6,741 nucleotides of DNA from Parcubacteria group bacterium (lineage in GTDB: Bacteria > Patescibacteriota > Minisyncoccia > SW-4-49-11), in the NCBI GenBank assembly GCA_003565105.1, contig PXDG01000091.1, positions 1 through 6,741 of the forward strand. The letters are read 5' to 3'. The notes under the pieces were generated by a model. That model saw only the letters and a list, made by a program, of their open reading frames with translations, was not told where the DNA came from and made no database searches. Position numbers and translations under genes: made by a program. Below, one piece after another: positions 1 to 5,201 of the stretch; the stretch's first letter is position 1; each line of letters opens with the position of its first letter.

Positions 1-408
1 AGAAGGAAGACTTCTTTCTTGGAAAGAAGGAGGTGTTCTCTGAGCAACTTCAGGGGAAGTTTCCTCAGAGTTTTCAACTTCTTCTTCTTTGTAGGAGGTT
101 GAATCAGAAGTAGACACCCCCAAACCTTCCGAGGGGAAGGTTGAAAGAAACTCACTCTTCTCAGTCTCCGAAGGGAGATCAGAAGAGTTTTCTTTGACTT
201 GGATAACTTCCAAGTCTTTCTTTTCTTCTTTTTCTTCAAAAGGAATAACTGGAATTGGAATCCCAGTTTCCATCTCTACTTCATTTACTTCTTCAGTTGA
301 AGAAGTAAATGAATTTTCCAGCTCAAACTCTTTTTCAGCCAGAGCAGGTGCTCCCACTGAAAGAAAAGTTACCGATGCTAAAACTCCAACTAGTTTCTGT
401 ACTCTCAT
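1..408 (-). CDS. secreted acidic Ser/Thr/Glu/Pro-rich protein, C-terminus beyond window edge
   Basis: The minus-strand frame opens at the ATG at 408-406 and has no stop through base 1, giving 136 codons with the end missing. Residues 1-24 form a classic signal peptide: basic MRVQK, a hydrophobic core (LVGVLASVTFLSVG) and an APALA cleavage site before EKEFELEN. The mature part is low in complexity and strongly acidic. It is built from Glu/Lys clusters (FEEKEEKKDLE near 66-76, YKEEEVENSEE near 106-116) separated by Ser/Thr/Pro runs, and resembles a disordered surface linker. No enzymatic motif is visible and I do not recognise a family. The start is supported by AGGAG seven bases upstream and by a good promoter at 494-522. 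It lies downstream of the polysaccharide genes on the same strand but has its own promoter. The coding DNA is unusually rich in inverted repeats. I am confident it is a real exported-protein gene; its function is unknown. Confidence 0.82.
   Translation of the reverse strand, partial: MRVQKLVGVLASVTFLSVGAPALAEKEFELENSFTSSTEEVNEVEMETGIPIPVIPFEEKEEKKDLEVIQVKENSSDLPSETEKSEFLSTFPSEGLGVSTSDSTSYKEEEVENSEETSPEVAQRTPPSFQERSLPS
11..396 (-). other. dense run of inverted repeats inside the secreted-protein gene
   Basis: Short-loop inverted repeats follow one another along this coding sequence. They lie at 11-29 (8-bp arms), 38-70 (7+6 bp with a small internal loop), 73-103 (6 bp), 123-142 (8 bp, 4-base loop), 154-188 (8+5 bp, nested), 196-216 (8 bp, 5-base loop), 247-268 (6 bp), 280-313 (16 bp), 333-362 (6+4 bp, nested) and 381-396 (5 bp). 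Each arm was checked base by base. The gene alternates purine-rich Glu codons with pyrimidine-rich Ser/Pro codons, which favours complementary tracts. Composition may therefore explain many of the short ones, but not readily the 16-bp pair. That these form stems in the mRNA is inference. Confidence 0.6.
280..313. repeat. perfect inverted repeat, 16-bp arms with 2-base centre
   Basis: Arm TTCATTTACTTCTTCA at 280-295 is the exact reverse complement of TGAAGAAGTAAATGAA at 298-313, separated by GT. It lies within the secreted-protein gene just after the signal peptide region and encodes Ser-Phe-Thr-Ser-Ser-Thr-Glu-Glu-Val-Asn-Glu. No T-tract follows on either strand, so it is not a standard terminator. 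In RNA it would form a long hairpin about 95-130 bases into the message. Confidence 0.9.
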
Positions 409-415
409 GAAAAAT

Positions 416-434
416 CTCCTGGCCACTTTGGCCA
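416..434 (-). promoter_or_regulatory. ribosome binding site with adjoining TGGCCA hairpin
   Basis: Read on the minus strand, AGGAG (420-416) sits seven bases before the ATG at 408 and fixes that start. Directly upstream, two copies of the self-complementary TGGCCA (429-434 and 420-425) are separated by three bases and can pair as a 6-bp stem. The lower end of the stem touches the first base of the SD. The hairpin could limit ribosome access, but that role is inference. Confidence 0.65.
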
Positions 435-452
435 ATTTTGTTAAAAATCATA

Positions 453-483
453 GTAACAAGAAGAGTCTTTCCTCTCTCGTTAC
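453..483 (-). promoter_or_regulatory. leader hairpin of the secreted-protein mRNA
   Basis: On the minus strand GTAACGAGAG (483-474) can pair with TTCTTGTTAC (462-453) over about ten base pairs, including two G-U pairs. It would begin only a few bases after the transcription start predicted from the promoter at 494-522. A 5'-terminal stem of this kind may stabilise the message. A short T-run follows a few bases later, so an attenuator is the alternative reading. Confidence 0.45.
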
Positions 484-493
484 ACCGCGAACA

Positions 494-522
494 ATAGTAC
501 CATAAAAATTAGGTTTTGTCAA
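494..522 (-). promoter_or_regulatory. sigma-70-type promoter for the secreted-protein gene
   Basis: The minus strand shows a consensus -35 TTGACA (522-517), a 17-base spacer and the -10 TACTAT (499-494). The -10 is preceded by TGG, giving the extended -10 TGN element. The predicted transcription start is near 487, leaving a leader of roughly 80 bases before the ATG at 408. The -35 begins about 25 bases after the stop codon of the polymerase gene, so this gene can be expressed separately from the polysaccharide unit. Confidence 0.75.
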
Positions 523-546
523 TGTCTGATAACGATTATATATTGA

Positions 547-2019
547 TTATTTCTCTGAAGGATACTGATTATAACTAGACTTATCAAGACCTTCATACTT
601 TCGCTTTTCTGCGTCAAGTGCAATATCCAGTCGAGAATTATCTTCAAAATCACGAATAGAGTAAACATACTTCATCACCATACCCAAAAGAGCAAAGAAA
701 ATCCACATCACCGCTGTTTGGCGAAGAATATTATCATATACCGCAGAAAGGTATAAGGCTAAGGTAATAAAAATAATCATCAATACTAGAGTATCATTTC
801 GTGATTGTAATTTTTTAGATAATAGTACCACCGTCGCGATCCCTAATAATAAAAAACTCAGAAAACCAATTACTCCCATCTCAACAAAAACTTTAATATA
901 ATCATTATGGGTTTCCAGAGCCCCAAGAGCAATACCACGAACTTCTTCGGTAACGATCTCCACCATTCCTGTACCAAACCCTATCAATGGTCTTTCCAAA
1001 CCTTTTTCCAACATATCCCCCCACATCTGTTGACGCCACAATATTGAATCACTCGGATCTCCACTAAACAGCCCCAACAACCGGCTCACAATAGGAATAC
1101 CTGCTAATCGAGGCCAGTTAAAAAACACTTGATTTTGAAGCCAACTATACACAACTAACATTGCTCCTCCCGTAGGAACAATAATCGCTCCTGCACGCAA
1201 CGTTTTTCGAGTATTTTTAATTAACAACACTCCTACTACTAAGAAAAATAATCCAATCCAAGCTCCACGGGTATACGTATTAATAAGCAACACCCCTAAC
1301 ACCCCCGTATACAGCAACATTAAATCCCTATTCTTCTTACCAATTTGATGATCAAAAAACTGGTACACGATTAAAGCAATAATCAGCAACAAATAATATC
1401 CCAGAACATTCGGATGTCCAAACGTGCCCATAATACGATTATCAAAGCCTGGATTACTATAAATACCCTGCCCAGTAATTAGCTCCAAACTAGCCACCAA
1501 GGCTGGGATAATCGAAGAAAAAATAAACACTCGTAATAATAACTGGAAATCTTCACGAGAATCAACCAAAGCATATCCAGCAAAAAACACCAACAAAAAG
1601 CTGGTTACCCGAACAACCTCATTAATAGCTATAGGAATATCTATCGCTACAGGAACAAAAAGAATATGCACCCCTAAAAAAATTAAAATGAAGCGCCCCA
1701 ATGGAATAGTATGAAGTCTCAGCTTTCTTTTGCGAATAATAATACTACTTAATACAATAGAGACAAGAGCAGTCATTCCTGCAATATTAATAAGAGGCGC
1801 ATCATTGGCAATTTGAACACCAATATTCCCAAGGATATCTAACGAGGGACGAATAAAAATAAGGGTAATCAGCAATAAATCAAGAGATATTGTCAACAAG
1901 GCAAGAGACAACAAAATTGCAGCTACGAAATAAACAGCTACAGGAGGGATATTCATCACAAACCCAATCACAAGAAAGGCAGTCATACTGATGAAAAGTA
2001 GATACCGTTTAGAATTCAT
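547..2019 (-). CDS. O-antigen ligase/polymerase-type membrane protein (Wzy_C family)
   Basis: This is a 490-residue polytopic membrane protein with roughly ten to twelve hydrophobic helices. It probably polymerises or ligates lipid-linked glycan units on the outer face of the membrane. Family signatures are FGHPNVLGYYL (about 200-210), TYTRGAWIGL (248-257, Arg251) and HNDYIKVFVEMGVIGF (371-386, His371). The long extracytoplasmic loop typical of the family lies between about 297 and 375. A charged cytoplasmic tail follows (455-490). I chose the ATG at 2019, which overlaps the 3' end of the Wzz-like gene by 11 bases and implies translational coupling. A TTG at 2043 would add eight residues but has no SD; neither start has a strong one. 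Polymerase and ligase members cannot be separated by sequence motif. The adjacent chain-length protein favours a polymerase. No glycosyltransferase or flippase is visible here. Confidence 0.88.
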   Translation of the reverse strand: MNSKRYLLFISMTAFLVIGFVMNIPPVAVYFVAAILLSLALLTISLDLLLITLIFIRPSLDILGNIGVQIANDAPLINIAGMTALVSIVLSSIIIRKRKLRLHTIPLGRFILIFLGVHILFVPVAIDIPIAINEVVRVTSFLLVFFAGYALVDSREDFQLLLRVFIFSSIIPALVASLELITGQGIYSNPGFDNRIMGTFGHPNVLGYYLLLIIALIVYQFFDHQIGKKNRDLMLLYTGVLGVLLINTYTRGAWIGLFFLVVGVLLIKNTRKTLRAGAIIVPTGGAMLVVYSWLQNQVFFNWPRLAGIPIVSRLLGLFSGDPSDSILWRQQMWGDMLEKGLERPLIGFGTGMVEIVTEEVRGIALGALETHNDYIKVFVEMGVIGFLSFLLLGIATVVLLSKKLQSRNDTLVLMIIFITLALYLSAVYDNILRQTAVMWIFFALLGMVMKYVYSIRDFEDNSRLDIALDAEKRKYEGLDKSSYNQYPSEK

Positions 2020-2683
2020 AATGAGTATCTGAAGGAACACCAAAGTCGTCGACAGACTCGTAAGTTGGCTTTTGATTTTTTGTTAAAATGTAGAGCACGG
2101 AAACAGCAAATCCAATAATAGCCGAGCCTAATAAATTCAATAATATATTTGGTCGCCCAATACCATCATAAAGAGAGGGGTCATTGACGACCGTAATATT
2201 CGCGGTATCTCTGAGTATATCATTTGCTTGAGCTGTTAATTGATCTATAACAGATCGATTCATCGTTTCGGCTATATCTGCAGATTCATCATAAGTGATA
2301 ATATTAATAAACCCTCTACCAGAACTATCTACAATCACGTTTCGTCGATATAATCGCCGCCTCTGTCGCACATCTTCTATTGGAAATCTATCTTGAATTG
2401 ACTCTTGTCCCTCAACCACTCTATTAAAAAAGTTATCTGTATAAGCAAGATCAATCATAAGAGCTACCTGAGACTCTACTGAACGTTGTGCTGTATAAGA
2501 ATCTACTTCTGTACTCGCTGCTTGAATAACAACTAAACGAGATTCTACTCGGTATTGTTTTGGAAGTATTAATGTAACCGCAACTCCAAGTAACACAAAG
2601 GCAAGAGTAATAACAATTACTGTCCCAAAGCTATCTTGAATGCGTTGTAAGATAGTACGTGTACTATAATCAATCATAATCAT
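2009..2683 (-). CDS. Wzz-like polysaccharide chain-length determinant, no kinase domain
   Basis: The 224-residue protein has Wzz topology. A short cytoplasmic N-terminus is followed by a first membrane helix (about 21-40) that runs into PKQYRVESRLVV, like the post-helix segment of the family. Next come an extracytoplasmic domain with helical, charged stretches (about 60-165), a second helix (180-201) and a cytoplasmic tail. The usual proline-rich approach to the second helix is only partly kept (DPSLYDGIGRPN, 168-179). The tail (ESVDDFGVPSDTHYEF) resembles the linker that in Wzc-type proteins joins the membrane part to a tyrosine kinase, but it stops there. Proteins of this family set glycan chain length together with a Wzy polymerase, which is the overlapping downstream gene. 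Start choice is ATG 2683 or ATG 2677; a weak AGG lies upstream and I kept the first. Confidence 0.85.
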   Translation of the reverse strand: MIMIDYSTRTILQRIQDSFGTVIVITLAFVLLGVAVTLILPKQYRVESRLVVIQAASTEVDSYTAQRSVESQVALMIDLAYTDNFFNRVVEGQESIQDRFPIEDVRQRRRLYRRNVIVDSSGRGFINIITYDESADIAETMNRSVIDQLTAQANDILRDTANITVVNDPSLYDGIGRPNILLNLLGSAIIGFAVSVLYILTKNQKPTYESVDDFGVPSDTHYEF

Positions 2684-2702
2684 TACCTAAGTTATACTAG
2701 TC

Positions 2703-2750
2703 GAGTAAACTTGTATTTGTTTAATTTCATTCATTATATCACAAGTACTC
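2703..2750. repeat. bulged inverted repeat around the polysaccharide promoter
   Basis: GAGT-AA-ACTTGT (2703-2714) is complementary to ACAAGTACTC (2741-2750) apart from the two-base AA bulge. The arms flank the -10 element at 2733-2738 and the likely start of transcription. This could be an operator, but the 26-base gap and the bulge make chance a reasonable alternative. Confidence 0.3.
2733..2741 (-). promoter_or_regulatory. extended -10 promoter for the wzz-like/wzy-like unit
   Basis: The minus strand reads TGATATAAT, a perfect extended -10 (TG at 2741-2740, TATAAT at 2738-2733). No good -35 stands at the standard distance; TTGTTT lies about 15 bases upstream. The extended element may compensate. 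Transcription would start near 2726, about 43 bases before the ATG at 2683. Confidence 0.65.
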
Positions 2751-2841
2751 CAAAAACAACACTCTTCCATAATCTCCTCCCCCACAAGCTCCCCTTAAAT
2801 CATAAGATACTCAGATCAAAAGAGTGAAAGACCAATTATAT

Positions 2842-2870
2842 TTGACGAGATTCTTCTTTTATGGTAAAAT
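2842..2870 (+). promoter_or_regulatory. sigma-70-type promoter for the rpmE-prfA-prmC operon
   Basis: TTGACG (2842-2847), a 17-base spacer and TAAAAT (2865-2870) form a near-consensus promoter. The -10 is preceded by TGG, again an extended -10. The transcription start would be near 2877, giving a leader of about 29 bases before rpmE. It is divergent from the polysaccharide promoter about 100 bases away. Confidence 0.75.
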
Positions 2871-2905
2871 TTTTTAAGTCTTAGAGCCAATAATGTATTT
2901 ATCTT

Positions 2906-3175
2906 ATGAAATCTGGAATTCACCCTCAGTATCAAAAAACAGTAGTTACCTGTATTTCCTGCAAGAACACCTTTGAAACTCAATCCGTTCTTCCTAAAAT
3001 TGACGTTGAAGTGTGTTATAAGTGTCACCCTTTCTATACGGGAAAACGAACACTCGTAGACACCGCTGGACGAGTTGAGAAATTTAGAATGAAGATGCAA
3101 AAAAAAGCAGAACTTGATCAAAAACCGGTTCAAGAAAAAGCCTCCTCTGCTCAAGAGCCTACTGATAAGAAGTAA
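2906..3175 (+). CDS. rpmE: 50S ribosomal protein bL31, zinc-binding type
   Basis: This 89-residue protein sits on the large ribosomal subunit at the intersubunit bridge region. The L31 start MKSGIHPQYQ is clear. The zinc-binding cysteine pairs CISC (16-19) and CYKC (37-40), followed by HPFYTGK (41-47), mark the C+ (zinc-containing) form. After the core, which ends near residue 68, there is a charged Lys/Glu/Gln-rich tail (about 69-89) that is not needed for the fold. The frame begins at ATG 2906, where the L31 homology starts. No SD is visible upstream (CAATAATGTATTTATCTT). It is the first gene of the run and prfA follows after 45 bases. Confidence 0.96.
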   Translation: MKSGIHPQYQKTVVTCISCKNTFETQSVLPKIDVEVCYKCHPFYTGKRTLVDTAGRVEKFRMKMQKKAELDQKPVQEKASSAQEPTDKK

Positions 3176-3206
3176 CCGTACCCAAACGGTTCTTCTTTAT
3201 TTATAT
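3174..3206 (+). terminator. weak terminator or attenuator between rpmE and prfA
   Basis: AACCGT (3174-3179) and ACGGTT (3186-3191) form a 6-bp stem with a 6-base loop, followed by the T-rich TCTTCTTTATTTATAT. The stem begins inside the rpmE TAA codon. The tract is interrupted and the stem is short, so partial termination is more likely than a full stop. This would let L31 be made in excess of RF1. Confidence 0.5.
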
Positions 3207-3220
3207 ACCTAATAATTGCT

Positions 3221-4267
3221 ATGATTGACCTACCTGCACTCCAGGCCGAATTAGAATCTCTCAATACTGAGCTGGCTGACCCAGCTATTTTTCAGGATAC
3301 AAACCACTTTGCTGAAGTTTCTAAGAGACAAACCGAAGTACTAAATTTAGTAACCCTTGGACAAACCTTAGAATCTCTCAACCAACAAATAGCTGAAGCC
3401 CAAGAAATGAAAGATGTCACTGAAGATGAAGAAATGAAAGCTTTGGCCGAAGAAGAACTCAGCAATCTCACTGATCAAAAAAAATCTACTGAGAAAGAAC
3501 TTTATACTATCCTCAATCCCCCCGAAGATGTACCTAATGAAATTATCGTAGAAATTAGAGCTGGAGCTGGAGGAGATGAAGCAGGCCTTTTTGCTGCCGA
3601 AATGTTTAAAGCCTACACTACCTTTCTACAAAACCATCGAGGAAAAATCAACCTTTTGAGCCTCTCAGAAAATGCAGTAGGAGGATTTAAAGAAGTTGTC
3701 TTTGAAGCGAAAGGAACCGATATATATAACTACCTACGATACGAAAGTGGAGTACACAGAGTACAACGAATCCCAAAAACCGAAAAAGCAGGTCGAGTAC
3801 ATACCTCAACCATTACTGTAGCCGTACTCCCTGTAGCCCAAGAAGTAGATATCGACATTAACGTAAATGATATCAAGATTGATGTTTTTCGATCTAGTGG
3901 CCCAGGTGGCCAAAGCGTCAACACCACTGACTCAGCGGTACGCTTAACTCACATTCCTTCAGGCATTGTTATTTCGTGTCAGGATGAAAAATCCCAACTC
4001 AAAAACCGTGATAAGGCTATGAAAATTCTACGATCCAAACTTCTCGCTCGTCAAAAAGAAGAAGCAGCAGCCAAAGCAGCAGCAGAACGAAAAGATCAAA
4101 TTGGAACTGGAGATAGATCTGAAAAAATCCGAACCTATAATTTTCCACAAGATAGAATCACCGATCATCGCATTAAGCAAAACTTCTCGAATATTGAAGG
4201 AGTGATGCTCGGAGATTTTTCTAAAATTATAGAAGCTTTTGAAGAATATTCCAATGAAAACCCATAG
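3221..4267 (+). CDS. prfA: peptide chain release factor 1
   Basis: The 348-residue protein frees the finished polypeptide at UAA and UAG codons. The N-terminal helical domain (1-100) precedes EIRAGAGGDEA (111-121), a strongly conserved RF segment. The stop-codon-reading tripeptide is of the RF1 PxT type, PKT (185-187), not the SPF of RF2, within HRVQRIPKTEKAGRVHTS. The catalytic GGQ is at 229-231 in FRSSGPGGQSVNTTDSAVR. The C-terminal GDRSEKIRTYNFPQDRITDHRI (298-318) is typical. Length is slightly below that of E. coli RF1. The start at ATG 3221 matches the family N-terminus, but no SD precedes it, only an AT-rich CTAATAATTGCT. The neighbour prmC encodes the enzyme that methylates Gln231. The gene ends in TAG, a codon its own product reads. 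Confidence 0.97.
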   Translation: MIDLPALQAELESLNTELADPAIFQDTNHFAEVSKRQTEVLNLVTLGQTLESLNQQIAEAQEMKDVTEDEEMKALAEEELSNLTDQKKSTEKELYTILNPPEDVPNEIIVEIRAGAGGDEAGLFAAEMFKAYTTFLQNHRGKINLLSLSENAVGGFKEVVFEAKGTDIYNYLRYESGVHRVQRIPKTEKAGRVHTSTITVAVLPVAQEVDIDINVNDIKIDVFRSSGPGGQSVNTTDSAVRLTHIPSGIVISCQDEKSQLKNRDKAMKILRSKLLARQKEEAAAKAAAERKDQIGTGDRSEKIRTYNFPQDRITDHRIKQNFSNIEGVMLGDFSKIIEAFEEYSNENP

Positions 4268-4280
4268 TAAAGATATACTA

Positions 4281-4308
4281 TATACCGTATAGGTATAGTA
4301 AAACCTAT
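4281..4308 (+). promoter_or_regulatory. two overlapping, mutually exclusive hairpins upstream of prmC
   Basis: In the 50-base prfA-prmC gap, TATACC (4281-4286) pairs with GGTATA (4292-4297) around a 5-base loop. Alternatively ATAGGT (4289-4294) pairs with ACCTAT (4303-4308) around an 8-base loop. The two share bases 4292-4294, so only one can form. The second ends nine bases before the prmC ATG. A switch controlling prmC translation is possible but unproven. The stems are AT-rich and no SD is present. Confidence 0.35.
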
Positions 4309-4317
4309 GTATTCCCT

Positions 4318-5181
4318 ATGACCATACAAGAACTTCTCCTACACAGTAGTCAAACCCTCGAAAATTACTCCCCCACTCCCGAGCTTGATGCTCGTGTTTT
4401 GGTATCCCACAGCCTAAAAATCAACCATACCCAACTCATTTTAAATCGAAATGACACCCTTCATCCAAAAGATATAACTACTATACAATTGCTCATTGAA
4501 CAAAGACAACAAGGAACTCCTATCGCCTATATAATCGGATCAAAAGAATTCTACGGTCATACCTTTATCGTCACTCCTGATGTACTTATTCCTCGTCCAG
4601 ACACAGAATGTATGATTGACTGGTTACACAACCACCATAATCAATATAACGGCCAGACCATTGTAGATATTGGAACAGGATCTGGCTGCATTGCTATTAG
4701 CCTCGCCCACCTATTCGAAAAATCTTCAGTGATCGCAACCGATATCAGTCCTAATGCCTTATCAATTGCAAAAAAAAATGCTACACTAGTACTAGGTACA
4801 GATCAATGTCGTATTCAGTGGTACCAAGGAGATTTGCTTGAAGCACTTCCTCTCAATACGAGACCTGCAATAATCCTCGCAAACCTTCCTTATCTAGACC
4901 AAAATATATACACAGATGACTCTATTCGTCACGAGCCTCCTTTAGCACTCTTTTCACCTCAAAAAGGATTAGAACACTATTACCGGCTTATCGAATATTT
5001 AACTTGTCATCTGTTTTTTGTTCCTAAGATACTGATTGTAGAAATTAATCCTGAACAATATCAAGCAATGAAAGATATTGTTACAGCACAATTTCCCAAC
5101 AACACCTGTGAGATAATTTATGACTTAGCAGGAGATATTCGACATCTGGTCTTTTCTCTACCAATAATTACCAACCAATAA
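4318..5181 (+). CDS. prmC: release factor glutamine N5-methyltransferase
   Basis: The 287-residue enzyme transfers a methyl group from S-adenosylmethionine to the glutamine of the GGQ motif of release factors, which raises termination efficiency. The N-terminal helical substrate-binding domain (1-70) is followed by GSKEFYGHTFIVTPDVLIPRP (74-94) and DTE, the hallmark junction of this family. SAM motif I is VDIGTGSGCIAISLA (116-130), and the acidic ribose-binding segment is ATDISPNALSIA (140-151). The substrate-amide motif reads NLPY (189-192), where the classical form is NPPY. EPPLALFSPQKGLEHYYRL follows (206-224), and the end DLAGDIRHLVF is typical. Its position right behind prfA matches the enzyme-substrate relationship. 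The start at ATG 4318 fits the family, but no SD is visible. The stop is 20 bases before the next start, so the two are probably co-transcribed. Confidence 0.95.
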   Translation: MTIQELLLHSSQTLENYSPTPELDARVLVSHSLKINHTQLILNRNDTLHPKDITTIQLLIEQRQQGTPIAYIIGSKEFYGHTFIVTPDVLIPRPDTECMIDWLHNHHNQYNGQTIVDIGTGSGCIAISLAHLFEKSSVIATDISPNALSIAKKNATLVLGTDQCRIQWYQGDLLEALPLNTRPAIILANLPYLDQNIYTDDSIRHEPPLALFSPQKGLEHYYRLIEYLTCHLFFVPKILIVEINPEQYQAMKDIVTAQFPNNTCEIIYDLAGDIRHLVFSLPIITNQ

Positions 5182-5186
5182 TCAGA

Positions 5187-5196
5187 AAGGGGGTGA
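5187..5196 (+). promoter_or_regulatory. strong Shine-Dalgarno that fixes the start at 5202
   Basis: AAGGGGGTGA matches the AAGGAGGTGA complement of 16S rRNA at nine of ten positions and ends five bases before the ATG at 5202. It includes the GTG at 5193, so that GTG is part of the binding site and not the start. It contrasts with the three upstream genes, which have no recognisable SD. Confidence 0.85.
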
Positions 5197-5201
5197 AAGA
5201 T

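Noticed and set aside
194..505. Plus-strand open frame rich in Ser and Phe
   Set aside because: It is antisense to the secreted-protein gene, has no SD, and its low-complexity product mirrors the Glu-rich codons of the other strand. The minus frame has a signal peptide, SD and promoter.
2020..2043. TTG start adding eight residues to the polymerase
   Set aside because: No SD precedes it. The ATG at 2019 begins a typical basic N-terminus before the first helix and overlaps the upstream gene as coupled genes often do.
2684..2905. Small RNA or extra gene in the divergent intergenic region
   Set aside because: Beyond the two promoters and one weak inverted repeat, I see no terminator-bounded unit or frame with an SD.
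2816..3154. Minus-strand open frame opposite rpmE
   Set aside because: Antisense shadow of the clear L31 gene; no SD and no recognisable protein features.
3730..3927. Minus-strand open frame opposite prfA
   Set aside because: Lies within the conserved core of RF1 and has no initiation signal or protein similarity.
5193..5195. GTG start for the LysM-like protein
   Set aside because: It lies inside the SD sequence that positions ribosomes on the ATG at 5202.
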